Source: Alg239-R122 sp041746135 (GTDB lineage Bacteria; Pseudomonadota; Alphaproteobacteria; Sphingomonadales; Sphingomonadaceae). Taken from it: DNA of 64,000 nt. The notes under the pieces are model-generated. The model ran no database searches. It had not been told where the DNA came from and saw only the letters and a list, made by a program, of their open reading frames with translations. Numbering within the stretch: the first letter of the stretch is position 1; every line of letters starts with the position of its first letter. The stretch spans positions 81,703 to 145,702 of the forward strand of contig JBGTHQ010000025.1 of NCBI GenBank assembly GCA_041746135.1, read 5' to 3'. Below, piece after piece: positions 1 to 8,721 of the stretch. Made by a program: the position numbers and the translations under genes.

Positions 1-92
1 GACGCAATCGCCCGGACGCTGAGGGCGGAAAGTCCCCCTTTCAGGAAAAGGGCGGAGGCAGCTTCCAGAATTTTCGTTTTTGTGTCTTTCAT
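1..92 (-). CDS. TetR/AcrR-family regulator, N-terminal fragment
   Basis: Only the first 30 codons are in the window; the gene continues to the left. Reading the minus strand from an ATG at 92-90 gives a protein opening MKDTKTKILEAASALFLKGG, then LSALSVRAIA. This is the usual first helix and start of the helix-turn-helix of TetR repressors (I-L-x-A-A-x-x-L-F...G...S-V-R-x-I-A). It diverges from the FAD oxidoreductase, and two perfect palindromes lie between the two starts. That is the normal layout of a TetR repressor controlling itself and a neighbouring enzyme gene. The family call rests on this N-terminus alone, and the ligand cannot be guessed. Confidence 0.8.
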   Translation of the reverse strand, partial: MKDTKTKILEAASALFLKGGLSALSVRAIA

Positions 93-111
93 AGTTAATC
101 GATAACATAGC

Positions 112-158
112 TTGACAAATTATAACAGTGTTATATTAAGGGTACATAACACTGTTAT
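112..158. promoter_or_regulatory. Divergent operator/promoter: two 13-bp perfect palindromes
   Basis: ATAACAGTGTTAT lies at 122-134 and ATAACACTGTTAT at 146-158. Each is a perfect 6+1+6 palindrome with the same half-site ATAACA, and their centres are 24 bp apart. A consensus -35 TTGACA lies at 112-117, with a plausible -10 (TATTAA, 134-139) 16 bp downstream. The first palindrome therefore fills the promoter spacer and the second covers the likely transcription start. This fits direct repression of the oxidoreductase by the adjacent TetR protein. The sequence is seen; the regulator assignment is inferred from position. Confidence 0.75.
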
Positions 159-174
159 AAAAAGGGCGAGTAAC

Positions 175-1569
175 ATGATCCGGAATATAGTTACAGACTA
201 TTTGATCGTCGGCAGCGGTGCCGTCGGCATGGCTTTTGCCGATACGCTGCTCACCGAAACCGATGCCAATATTGTGATCGTCGATCGCTATGCCAAGCCG
301 GGCGGGCACTGGAATGTCGCCTATCCATTTGTGACCCTGCATCAGCCTTCGACCTTCTATGGGGTCAGTTCGCGCGAACTCAGCAAGGGCCGGCTCGACG
401 AAACCGGCCTGAACAAGGGCCTGCACGACCTTGCGTCTGGCGCGGAGGTGAGCGCCTATTTTGACGATGTGATGCGCCACCAGTTCCTGCCGACCGGCCG
501 CGTCCAATATTACCCGATGTGCGATTATAAAGGCGATGGTCTGTTCACGTCTAAACTCTCCGGCGAAAGCTGCCAGGTGGACCACAGGAAACTGGTCGAT
601 GCGACCTTCCTCAACACGTCTGTGCCCTCGACACATACACCCGGTTTTTCCATAGCCGAAGGCGTCCGGTTCATGCCGTTGAATGACCTGCCCAAAATTA
701 CCGAGGCGGCTGCAGGATATGTCGTGATCGGCGGCGGGAAAACAGGTATAGATGCATGCCTGTGGATGCTGGAAAACGGCATAGACCCCAATAAAATCAC
801 ATGGATCATGCCGCGCGATGCCTGGCTGATCAACCGCAAGAACACCCAGCCATCCGACGCGTTTTTTACAGACACGATGGGCGCGCAGGCGGCCCAGTTC
901 GAATCTATCGCCAACGCAGCTTCCATCGATGACATGTTCGACCTGCTCGAAAGCTCCGGCTATTTCCTGCGCATTGATACCAGCGTGCGTCCGGAAATGT
1001 TCCATGCCGCGACCATTAGCGAAATGGAATTGCACGAACTGCGCCGCATAAAAAATATCGTCCGTATGGGCCGCGTCCAGGCACTCGAGGCGGACCGGAT
1101 CGTTCTGGACCGCGGTACCGTATCGATCAGCCCCGACCATATCCATGTCGACTGTTCTGCCAGCGCCATCACCCGCCGCGATACGAAACCGGTATTTGAC
1201 GGTACCACCATCACCCCGCAGACCGTGCGGTCCTATCAGCCGGTTTTCAGCGCATCGATGATCGCGCATGTCGAGGCGGCCTATGCCGACGAAGCGGAAA
1301 AAAATCGGCTGTGCACCGTCGTCCCCTTGCCCAATAGCATCGCCGACTATCTGCCCATGACCGCAGCGATGATGATGAACCAGTATGTCTGGGGCCAGAA
1401 TGACGAATTGCGCGCCTGGATGCTCGGCAACCGGCTCGACGGGTTCAGCAAGATGATCGCCAATATCAAACCGGGAGAGACGGCCAAGATAGCGATCATG
1501 AAAAAACTGCGCGACAACGCCATGCCCGCGATGGCCAAGCTGCAGCAGTTCATGGCCGAGGCCGCATAA
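175..1569 (+). CDS. FAD/NAD(P)-binding oxidoreductase (flavin monooxygenase-like)
   Basis: A 464-residue protein. Near the N-terminus there is a Rossmann FAD motif (VGSGAVGMAFAD) followed by a GGHW element typical of flavin-containing monooxygenase-like proteins. A second nucleotide motif (VIGGGKTGIDAC, about residue 185) probably binds NAD(P)H. The substrate is unknown. The ATG at 175 was chosen because it follows AAAGGG and lies after the operator; a longer reading frame from 112 would run through the palindromes. The gene is divergent from a TetR-type gene, so it is probably induced by a small molecule. A detoxification or catabolic role is a guess; related proteins are often annotated only as NAD(P)-binding protein. 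Confidence 0.8.
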   Translation: MIRNIVTDYLIVGSGAVGMAFADTLLTETDANIVIVDRYAKPGGHWNVAYPFVTLHQPSTFYGVSSRELSKGRLDETGLNKGLHDLASGAEVSAYFDDVMRHQFLPTGRVQYYPMCDYKGDGLFTSKLSGESCQVDHRKLVDATFLNTSVPSTHTPGFSIAEGVRFMPLNDLPKITEAAAGYVVIGGGKTGIDACLWMLENGIDPNKITWIMPRDAWLINRKNTQPSDAFFTDTMGAQAAQFESIANAASIDDMFDLLESSGYFLRIDTSVRPEMFHAATISEMELHELRRIKNIVRMGRVQALEADRIVLDRGTVSISPDHIHVDCSASAITRRDTKPVFDGTTITPQTVRSYQPVFSASMIAHVEAAYADEAEKNRLCTVVPLPNSIADYLPMTAAMMMNQYVWGQNDELRAWMLGNRLDGFSKMIANIKPGETAKIAIMKKLRDNAMPAMAKLQQFMAEAA

Positions 1570-1675
1570 TCGCATATACGCACTATCATAACCGCAATAG
1601 GGCCGCTATCACGCGCTGAAAGGCTGCCCAAGCAATATGCCGGCGGAGTAGCGAACCACTGGGTCGAGGTGAATT

Positions 1676-2566
1676 ATGCCAAATATACTCATTACCGGCG
1701 GATCGGGCCAGATCGGCATGGCACTGTCGCGCAGGGATTGGCCCTTGGGCCATTATCTGTATACACCGGATAGCAGCGAACTCGACCTGTCCGACGAAGT
1801 GGCCATTCTCGACTATCTCGAACAAACTGCGCCTTTTGGTGCCATTATTAATTGCGCCGCTTATACCGCAGTCGACAGCGCCGAAGGCGAGCCCGAACGG
1901 GCGACTGCGATCAACGCCGATGCGCCTTTCCACCTTGCGTGCTATGCCGAGGAAAACGGCATCCCGTTCGTGCATGTTTCGACCGACTATGTGTTTGGCG
2001 GCGATAAGGATGGCGCCTATGTCGAAGACGCTGCGACCGGCCCGCTCAACGTCTATGGAGCATCCAAACTGGCCGGCGAACAAGCTGTGCGAGACAGCAA
2101 TGCCCGCGCCGTCATATTGCGGACGGCATGGGTACTCAGTCCGCAAGGCAATAATTTCATAAAAACCATGCTGAAACTGGCCAGCGAACGTGACGAAATC
2201 GGTGTCGTGGCCGACCAGACCGGATCTCCGACCAGCGCCGCCGATATTGCGCAGGTTTTGCAAACCATAACCTTGCGATTGCTGTCACAGAAAAAAGCGC
2301 CGACCGGAACCTATCATTTCGTCAATGCGGGCGAGACAAGCTGGCACGGCCTTGCTGCACATATATTCGGGCATGCGACAAAGGCGGGGCTGAAAACGCC
2401 CAAGCTGAATGCCATCACGACGGTAGACTATCCGACACCCGCCCAAAGGCCGGTCAATTCGCGGCTCGATAGTTCAAAAATTGCCCGCGATTATAAAGTC
2501 ACGCCCCGCCCTTGGCAGGATGCTATTGACGAAATACTGGACGTTCTGGTCCAGACCAATCCGTAG
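1676..2566 (+). CDS. rfbD: dTDP-4-dehydrorhamnose reductase-like (RmlD/RfbD)
   Basis: A 296-residue short-chain dehydrogenase of RmlD type, normally catalysing the last step of dTDP-L-rhamnose synthesis (NAD(P)H reduction of dTDP-4-keto-L-rhamnose). The N-terminal GGSGQIG motif binds the cofactor, STDYVFGG is the conserved active-site strand, and YGASKLAGE holds the catalytic Tyr-x-x-x-Lys. The start follows GAGGTG at good spacing. The other rml genes (A, B, C) are not beside it; the next gene is a UDP-sugar epimerase instead. It may therefore complete a rhamnose pathway encoded elsewhere or act on a related keto sugar. Length and motifs fit the family well. Confidence 0.88.
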   Translation: MPNILITGGSGQIGMALSRRDWPLGHYLYTPDSSELDLSDEVAILDYLEQTAPFGAIINCAAYTAVDSAEGEPERATAINADAPFHLACYAEENGIPFVHVSTDYVFGGDKDGAYVEDAATGPLNVYGASKLAGEQAVRDSNARAVILRTAWVLSPQGNNFIKTMLKLASERDEIGVVADQTGSPTSAADIAQVLQTITLRLLSQKKAPTGTYHFVNAGETSWHGLAAHIFGHATKAGLKTPKLNAITTVDYPTPAQRPVNSRLDSSKIARDYKVTPRPWQDAIDEILDVLVQTNP

Positions 2567-2634
2567 CACTGCCATAGCGGTAAATAGCGAGAGAAATAGA
2601 GCCTTGTTAAGGGAATTTGCGCTATAGTCCCGTC

Positions 2635-3654
2635 ATGTCCAATTCTATCCTCATCACCGGCGCCGCGGGATTTATCGGCCATGCCCTGTCCAAGGCCTTG
2701 CTGGCACGGGGCGAGCATGTGCTCGGCATCGACAATCTCAATGAGTATTACGATCCTGCGCTGAAGCAGGCGCGACTGGATGATATAGCGGCTATCTCCG
2801 ACGGCCGGTTCGATTTTTGCAAAGTCGATTTTGCCGATCACGAAGCATTGGATACGGCTCTGAAACTCTATGATTTCGACCGGATCGTGCATCTAGGCGC
2901 GCAGGCGGGCGTGCGCTATTCGATCGATAATCCGCGTGCCTATGCCCGGTCCAATCTTGTCGGCCATCTCAATATCCTCGAACTCGCGAGGGGACGGCAG
3001 ACCGCACATATGGTCTATGCCTCTTCCTCCTCGGTCTATGGCCTTGCCGACACATTACCGCTCACGGAAAACGACCGCGTCGACCATCCCGTATCGCTCT
3101 ATGCCGCGTCCAAGAAGTCTAATGAATTGATGAGCGAGACCTATGCCCACCTTTATAATCTGCCGATGACCGGACTGCGCTTTTTTACCGTATACGGCCC
3201 GTGGGGACGCCCCGACATGGCGCTGTGGAAATTTACGCGGGCAATCCTGAACGGCGCGCCCATCGACATTTACAATAATGGCGATATGCGGCGCGATTTT
3301 ACCTATATCGACGATATTGTTACCGGCGTGGTCGCCTCGCTCGACCACCCACCCACCAACGACGGCAAGCCCAAGCCGGGCGGCAGCAAAACCGCGCACG
3401 CCATCTATAATATCGGCAATAACAATCCCGAAAACCTCGCTAAAGTGATCGCCACGATCGAACAGGCTTGCGGAATGAAGGCGCGCAAAAACTACCTGCC
3501 GATGCAAGCGGGCGATGTGTACGAAACCTGTGCCGATATCAGCGCCATTGCGCGGGATCTGGGTTACAAACCCACCACGTCGATCGAAGTGGGCATACCC
3601 AGTTTTGTCGAGTGGTATCGCGAGTTTCGCGAGGCAAATCAGATAGGTTCGTAA
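2635..3654 (+). CDS. UDP-glucuronate 4-epimerase-type NAD-dependent epimerase
   Basis: A 339-residue extended short-chain dehydrogenase. GAAGFIG near residue 10 binds NAD. YASSSSVYG and YAASKKSNE supply the catalytic Ser and Tyr-Lys, and TVYGPWGRPDMA is characteristic of the UDP-glucuronate 4-epimerase group (UDP-GlcA to UDP-GalA), whose usual length is about 335-345. The start at 2635 begins MSNSILITG; an upstream TTG in the same frame lacks support. It follows the rmlD-like gene by 68 bp in the same direction, so both probably feed surface polysaccharide synthesis. Exact sugar specificity is inferred from the family. Confidence 0.88.
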   Translation: MSNSILITGAAGFIGHALSKALLARGEHVLGIDNLNEYYDPALKQARLDDIAAISDGRFDFCKVDFADHEALDTALKLYDFDRIVHLGAQAGVRYSIDNPRAYARSNLVGHLNILELARGRQTAHMVYASSSSVYGLADTLPLTENDRVDHPVSLYAASKKSNELMSETYAHLYNLPMTGLRFFTVYGPWGRPDMALWKFTRAILNGAPIDIYNNGDMRRDFTYIDDIVTGVVASLDHPPTNDGKPKPGGSKTAHAIYNIGNNNPENLAKVIATIEQACGMKARKNYLPMQAGDVYETCADISAIARDLGYKPTTSIEVGIPSFVEWYREFREANQIGS

Positions 3655-3734
3655 AGAAGCATGGACTCTAGATAAATTGCCATTCCAAAACAGCTTTTAA
3701 TATTTAATCCTGGTTTATGGGATTTCTTGTAGTT

Positions 3735-5039
3735 TCAAGCCGGTCGGTGTTTTTTGCCGGATGCGAATATGATGGCAAAACAAATGACCACCATCATAAA
3801 ATGTCTTGAAAAGTGCAAGATTCCATCAAACATCGACATGATTATCAAACTGTACATCATAGTCACAATTGGAATGGCTATAGTTTTTTTCAAGGCTATT
3901 TTATGGGCACTCCAGATGAGTTGACCGAGTATCCAAAAGGCAGGAATCGCCCCAATCAAACCCCAGCTTAGCAAGAATTGTAAGATCATGTTGTGGGGTT
4001 GAGCATGAGGAAAGATGTTTTCGGCAAATGCCCATCGACTAGCCCCAGGACCCAGTCCGAAAAACGGGTTGTTCATAATCGCGAACGTGGCCTCTTTCCA
4101 CAGAGATAGCCGCCCACCGGTTGCACTCTCGGTATTTTGGAAATCACCTGTTACGAACATTAGAAAAGCGGGATCGTTATTCGGGATAAGCAAATACGCA
4201 ACAGCCCCTCCAATGCAGACACCGATCATAATTTTTAGACTTGCATATACGCGTATCTTCACAGGGTATAAAATGAACATTGTCAAAAGCGCACATACGA
4301 CCCCCAATAAAGCGGCTCGGGTGCCCGACCATATCATAGCTCCGGATACCAACACGATCGCGGGATATAACCAGCTTCGACCTTTGCCATCCTGCTTGTC
4401 GGCAAATACTAGTGCTATTAGCAAGGCAAGAATCGCTCCGCAAACAGCCCCGAATAATCTGACCGAAATAAAACCGGGTATAGCAAACTGCAAACTCTCA
4501 GCCTGACCGATTGAGTTCAAGAATAGGGGACGAGAAAGAAAATGCCATGCTGTAAAAATGCAAAATATGAACATGCTGCCAACTATGACAACTGCGAAAC
4601 CGCTAATATCATCGGTGGTTATCTCATTGAGACAATAATATAGCGCCGTCCCGAACAGAAAGTGCACTGCAATGCCGATATTTAGAGCGATGGCTAAGTG
4701 AGGCAGGGCGGAGAAAAATATCGCCCCTACCCACATGGAAGTAAAAAAGACAATAATGGAAATTTTGGTAGAAGCCGGGAAATTCTTCCAAATGGGCGCT
4801 ATCTGGAAGCCTTTTCTTCCTGCAAAGACAATAAAGACCATTTCCACAATGAGAAAAGGCAGGCCAATCTGCCGGCTAAATTCCCACGTTTGCGAGGATA
4901 ACGAAATGTTGTAGGTTCTGTAAATAACCCCGACTGCCAGCAACAACGCCCCCCACACAATACCTATTGCTACAGGCGAGAAAAAACGCGTGTTTGCACT
5001 AAGAGCGCTGGTAAATACAATGTGGTTTTGCAGACTCAT
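3735..5039 (-). CDS. O-antigen ligase/polymerase family membrane protein
   Basis: A 434-residue integral membrane protein with about ten to twelve hydrophobic segments. A larger periplasmic loop holds GGRLSLWKEA and then GLGPGASRW...HAQPHNMILQ, the pattern of the Wzy_C/O-antigen ligase family (WaaL, Wzy and O-oligosaccharyltransferases). Such proteins transfer or polymerise lipid-linked glycans on the periplasmic side of the inner membrane. It lies antisense to both neighbours, and its base composition is clearly richer in A+T than theirs, suggesting horizontal acquisition. Ligase and polymerase cannot be separated from sequence alone. It probably uses sugars made by the upstream rfbD and epimerase genes. 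Confidence 0.85.
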   Translation of the reverse strand: MSLQNHIVFTSALSANTRFFSPVAIGIVWGALLLAVGVIYRTYNISLSSQTWEFSRQIGLPFLIVEMVFIVFAGRKGFQIAPIWKNFPASTKISIIVFFTSMWVGAIFFSALPHLAIALNIGIAVHFLFGTALYYCLNEITTDDISGFAVVIVGSMFIFCIFTAWHFLSRPLFLNSIGQAESLQFAIPGFISVRLFGAVCGAILALLIALVFADKQDGKGRSWLYPAIVLVSGAMIWSGTRAALLGVVCALLTMFILYPVKIRVYASLKIMIGVCIGGAVAYLLIPNNDPAFLMFVTGDFQNTESATGGRLSLWKEATFAIMNNPFFGLGPGASRWAFAENIFPHAQPHNMILQFLLSWGLIGAIPAFWILGQLIWSAHKIALKKTIAIPIVTMMYSLIIMSMFDGILHFSRHFMMVVICFAIIFASGKKHRPA

Positions 5040-5137
5040 TCATGCCTGATACTCAATATATAGTTAATATCCTGTTATAGCTCTCGGCTGTTCTGATAAA
5101 TTTGCATATTAGCATTCCGTGTAGACAAGCGGTGCCA

Positions 5138-5165
5138 CTTGCACAATGTCGCCCATTTCCCATAT
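5138..5165 (+). promoter_or_regulatory. Candidate RpoH (heat-shock) promoter of hslVU
   Basis: CTTG at 5138-5141, a 17-base spacer, and CCCATAT at 5159-5165 match the alphaproteobacterial sigma-32 pattern CTTG-N17/18-CYTATNT with one mismatch. hslVU is a classic heat-shock operon, which supports the call. The -10 ends only eight bases before the chosen hslV ATG at 5174, so the transcript would be almost leaderless unless translation starts at the in-frame ATG at 5198. Confidence 0.55.
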
Positions 5166-5173
5166 TCCTTTTC

Positions 5174-5740
5174 ATGAGCAGTAACGACCACAACACCATG
5201 CCCGTCTGGCATGGCACCACCATTATCGGCGTCCGCAAAAATGGCAAAGCTGTCATTGCTGGCGATGGTCAAGTGTCCATGGGCCAGACCGTGATGAAAC
5301 CCAATGCAAAAAAAGTGCGGCAGTTACACGATGGCTCCGTCATTGCAGGATTTGCCGGGGCGACCGCCGATGCCTTTACTTTGTTCGAACGGCTGGAGGC
5401 AAAGCTGGAGCGGCATAGCGGCCAGTTGCTGCGTGCCGCCGTTGAGCTGGCCAAGGACTGGCGCACCGATAAGTATCTGCGCAATCTGGAAGCGATGATG
5501 ATCGTAGCGGATAAGGAAATCACCCTGATACTGACCGGCAATGGCGATGTGCTGGAGCCCGCGGACGGAATTGCTGCCATCGGGTCGGGCGGAAATTATG
5601 CGCTCGCCGCCGCCCGCGCGCTGATGGACTACGAAAAGCACGCGGAAAAAATCGCGCGTAAGGCCATGGCCATTGCCGCCGATGTGTGCGTCTATACCAA
5701 CGATCAACTGACCATAGAGATCATGGACAGCGAGACTTAA
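5174..5740 (+). CDS. hslV: ATP-dependent protease subunit HslV
   Basis: A 188-residue peptidase subunit of the HslVU (ClpQY) cytoplasmic protease. The conserved block GTTIIGVRKNGK contains the threonine nucleophile (Thr15 here, exposed after removal of the first 14 residues), followed by VIAGDGQVSMGQTVMK. Length agrees with alphaproteobacterial HslV, which usually has a short tail before the catalytic Thr. It sits 23 bp before hslU in the same direction, forming the standard operon. No good Shine-Dalgarno precedes the ATG, and a heat-shock-like promoter lies directly upstream. An alternative start at 5198 would leave a six-residue leader. Confidence 0.97.
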   Translation: MSSNDHNTMPVWHGTTIIGVRKNGKAVIAGDGQVSMGQTVMKPNAKKVRQLHDGSVIAGFAGATADAFTLFERLEAKLERHSGQLLRAAVELAKDWRTDKYLRNLEAMMIVADKEITLILTGNGDVLEPADGIAAIGSGGNYALAAARALMDYEKHAEKIARKAMAIAADVCVYTNDQLTIEIMDSET

Positions 5741-5763
5741 GCCATTCCGGCAAGAAAGACATT

Positions 5764-7065
5764 ATGAAAGAACACCTCACTCCCAAAGCGATTGTCGCTG
5801 CGCTGGACGAACATATTATCGGCCAAAAGGATGCGAAGAAAGCGGTCGCCGTCGCTTTGCGCAACCGGTGGAGGCGTCAGCGCCTGTCCGACGATCTGCG
5901 CGACGAGGTGACGCCCAAGAATATATTGATGATCGGTCCGACCGGTTGCGGCAAGACCGAAATTTCACGTCGTCTGGCCAAGCTGGCCGATGCGCCGTTC
6001 ATCAAGATAGAAGCCACGAAATTTACCGAGGTCGGCTATGTCGGCCGCGATGTCGACCAGATTGCCCGCGATCTGGTCGAGGATGCCGTGCGTCTGGAAA
6101 AGGACCGCCGCCGTGAAAGCGTGCGCGAAGCCGCCGCTGACGCCGCCATGGAACGCCTGCTCAACGCGCTGGTTGGCGACAGTGCCAGCGAGGCGACGCG
6201 GGAGAGCTTTCGGGCGCGGATTACCGACAACCACCTGAACGATACCGAAGTTGAAATCGAACTGGAAGACAGTCCTAATGCGCAAATGGAAATTCCCGGC
6301 ATGGGCGGACAGGTTGGCATGATCAATTTGTCCGACATGATGGGCAAGGCATTTGGCGGTCAGAAAATGAAAAGCCGCAAGATGCGCGTGGCAGATGCAT
6401 GGGACAAGTTGATCGAGGAAGAATCCGAACGCCGCATGGACCAGGATGATGTCGCCCGCGTCGCTTTGGCCGATGCGGAAGCCAACGGAATCGTATTTCT
6501 CGACGAGATCGACAAGATCGCGGTCAGCGATGTGCGCGGCGGTTCGGTCAGCCGAGAAGGCGTGCATCGCGACCTGTTGCCGCTGATCGAAGGCACGACG
6601 GTCGCCACCAAATACGGTCCGATGAAAACCGACCATGTCCTCTTTATCGCCAGCGGCGCATTTCACATCTCGAAACCCAGCGACATGCTGCCGGAATTGC
6701 AGGGACGCCTGCCAATCCGCGTCGAATTGCGGGCGCTGACCGAACAGGATTTCGTCGCTATTCTGTCCGATACCAAGGCGAATTTGCCCCAGCAATATAT
6801 CGCGCTGATCGGGACCGAGGATGTTACGATAAAATTTACCGACGACGCCATTGCTGCGATCGCCAGAATGGCGGCGAGCGTCAACGAGAGTGTGGAAAAT
6901 ATCGGGGCCCGCCGTTTGCAGACGGTGATGGAAAAACTGATCGAGGATATCAGTTTTACCGCCGAGGAAAAAGCCGGCGAAACGATCACGATTGATGCGG
7001 ATTATGTGGAAAACCAGCTCGGCGACATCGCCAAGGATACCGATCTGAGCAAATATGTCCTATAG
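5764..7065 (+). CDS. hslU: ATP-dependent protease ATPase subunit HslU
   Basis: A 433-residue AAA+ unfoldase that feeds substrates into HslV. The opening TPKAIVAALDEHIIGQKDAKKAVAV is the family signature. Walker A is GPTGCGKT (residues 58-65) and Walker B is IVFLDEIDKIA. The I domain lies between them. The C-terminus LSKYVL provides the conserved tail that inserts into HslV. Length is normal for the family. The ATG at 5764 was chosen over longer in-frame extensions that overlap hslV because MKEHLTPKAIV matches the family start. It should be cotranscribed with hslV. Confidence 0.98.
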   Translation: MKEHLTPKAIVAALDEHIIGQKDAKKAVAVALRNRWRRQRLSDDLRDEVTPKNILMIGPTGCGKTEISRRLAKLADAPFIKIEATKFTEVGYVGRDVDQIARDLVEDAVRLEKDRRRESVREAAADAAMERLLNALVGDSASEATRESFRARITDNHLNDTEVEIELEDSPNAQMEIPGMGGQVGMINLSDMMGKAFGGQKMKSRKMRVADAWDKLIEEESERRMDQDDVARVALADAEANGIVFLDEIDKIAVSDVRGGSVSREGVHRDLLPLIEGTTVATKYGPMKTDHVLFIASGAFHISKPSDMLPELQGRLPIRVELRALTEQDFVAILSDTKANLPQQYIALIGTEDVTIKFTDDAIAAIARMAASVNESVENIGARRLQTVMEKLIEDISFTAEEKAGETITIDADYVENQLGDIAKDTDLSKYVL

Positions 7066-7129
7066 CTAGGCGTTCGTCACAAAGTGGTGGCGACCGCCAA
7101 ATTCCAGCCAGTCAGGCCATTTTACCATC

Positions 7130-8173
7130 ATGCCGTTCAACCTGTTTACCCAAAGCACCACAGTCATAGCCCCCTATACCGGTTATCGCTCGGCCGACCG
7201 GTTACACGTATCGGCCCGCGTGCTGCGCAGGAAAGCACAGAAGCAGGAGCAGCGGAGCGGAATTTCCAAATTCCTGCACTTGCTCAGTCTGTACGCCTCG
7301 CGCGAGGTTCGGGGCAAAAGAGTCACGCTGAAAGGATATGGCGAGCAGCAAACGCTTGCTTCCGACAGGGAGGGCTTCGTTCATTTCTCGCTCAATTTGG
7401 CAGATGCGCCGCTTGCCCGGCACGCCGCATGGGAAGAAGTCTTGCTGACACTATCGGACGTGGCGGATCACGTTCCCGTGCCCGCTCCCATCCTGGCGCC
7501 CGGTACCGATAACAGGCTGGGCATAATATCGGATATCGACGACACGATTATCGAGACCGGTGCGACCGATTTCCTGCGCAACTGGCGCCGGGTTCTGGCG
7601 GAACTGCCCGACGATCGCATCATGGTGCCGGGCTCGGCCGATATCTACCGCAGTCTGGGGGCGGCGTCGCGACCCGACACCGATGCGCAGCTGACCCGGC
7701 CTTTCTTCTATATTTCCTCTTCGCCGTGGAATCTTTACGGTTTTCTAAGCCGCTTTATGAAGATCAACAATATCCCGCCCGGCGTGCTGATGCTGCGCGA
7801 CTGGGGTTTCAACCGCGAAACTTTGGGCAGCAAGAGTCACGGCGCGCACAAGCTTCGCCAAATCCACGAAATTCTGACATTCTACCCGGCCATGCACTTC
7901 ATCCTGATCGGCGACGATACACAAGGCGACGCCCTCGCCTTCGCGCAGATTGTGGAGAAATATCCCCGCCGCATCGCCGCTGTATTCCTGCGAACTGCCG
8001 GAGACGAATTGTCGGGGCTGAAACGCGCGGCTGTGGAGGCCATCAAGGCGAGCAGTGTTCCAATCTGGACAGGGACTGCATTCGATGCCGGTCACGAATT
8101 TCTCGCCAGTCTGAAACTGGAAGACATGCAGCAGCTTTCCGAAATCGTCGATACGATGGAAGAAACGGAATAA
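7130..8173 (+). CDS. App1-family phosphatase (DUF2183)
   Basis: A 347-residue protein with the DUF2183/App1 catalytic motif SDIDDTIIETG (DxDDT, Asp135-Thr139), as in yeast phosphatidate phosphatase App1 and other haloacid-dehalogenase-type enzymes. Further HAD motifs follow: YISSSPWNLY (the motif II Ser) and LIGDDTQGD (motif IV acidic pair). An N-terminal beta-sandwich-like part precedes the catalytic domain. It is expected to dephosphorylate a lipid or other phosphate ester; the true substrate in bacteria is unknown. It follows hslU by 64 bp in the same direction and may be read through from the heat-shock operon. No signal peptide is evident. Confidence 0.85.
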   Translation: MPFNLFTQSTTVIAPYTGYRSADRLHVSARVLRRKAQKQEQRSGISKFLHLLSLYASREVRGKRVTLKGYGEQQTLASDREGFVHFSLNLADAPLARHAAWEEVLLTLSDVADHVPVPAPILAPGTDNRLGIISDIDDTIIETGATDFLRNWRRVLAELPDDRIMVPGSADIYRSLGAASRPDTDAQLTRPFFYISSSPWNLYGFLSRFMKINNIPPGVLMLRDWGFNRETLGSKSHGAHKLRQIHEILTFYPAMHFILIGDDTQGDALAFAQIVEKYPRRIAAVFLRTAGDELSGLKRAAVEAIKASSVPIWTGTAFDAGHEFLASLKLEDMQQLSEIVDTMEETE

Positions 8174-8239
8174 CCAGTTATTGAACTATTGTCGCAAACC
8201 TGCTTTTGATAGGGTATTTCATCCACAGGATCTGACAAA

Positions 8240-8644
8240 ATGACTCAGTATTCAGGCACATGTCATTGCGGTGCGATCAGCTATACGATGACATCAGACC
8301 CTTTGAACCACGCCCTTTGCCATTGTAGCGATTGCCGGGCTCACTCCGGTGCGCCGATGGTGGGCTGGGCCATGTTGCCAGTATCCCAGCTAGATGTGAG
8401 CGGCAGCCCTAAAATCTATCACTCTTCTACAAATGGCCGCCGCCATTTCTGCGCCGATTGCGGCACAGGTCTGTTTTACACAAATGAGGAGATGCTGCCC
8501 AGTCTGATCGATGTCCAGACGGCGACGCTGAAACATCCAGAAGCCCTGCCACCGCAGTTGCATATTCAAGTTGCAGAGCGGCTGAAATGGATGAAGACTG
8601 CGCACGAGCTTCCCAAAATCGAGAGATATCCAAATCAGGCTTAA
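8240..8644 (+). CDS. GFA/CENP-V family zinc-binding protein
   Basis: A 134-residue protein of the glutathione-dependent formaldehyde-activating (GFA) family. Zinc ligands are visible as C8-x-C10, C27-x-C29-x-x-C32 and C71-x-x-C74 (CADCGTGLF). Members are small cytoplasmic Zn proteins; some act with glutathione adducts, but most have no proven reaction, and the name formaldehyde-activating should not be taken literally. It stands alone in its own short transcription unit, 66 bp after the App1 gene. Confidence 0.9.
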   Translation: MTQYSGTCHCGAISYTMTSDPLNHALCHCSDCRAHSGAPMVGWAMLPVSQLDVSGSPKIYHSSTNGRRHFCADCGTGLFYTNEEMLPSLIDVQTATLKHPEALPPQLHIQVAERLKWMKTAHELPKIERYPNQA

Positions 8645-8721
8645 CCAATAGCTGTTCCGTCTCTCCGTACCCCATTATATAGTTTCTGAAGGATAAATTT
8701 GGGCCTAAGGACGATAATATC

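Noticed and set aside
136..1575. 479-codon ORF antisense to the FAD oxidoreductase
   Set aside because: Long only because of high G+C third positions in the real gene; no family features.
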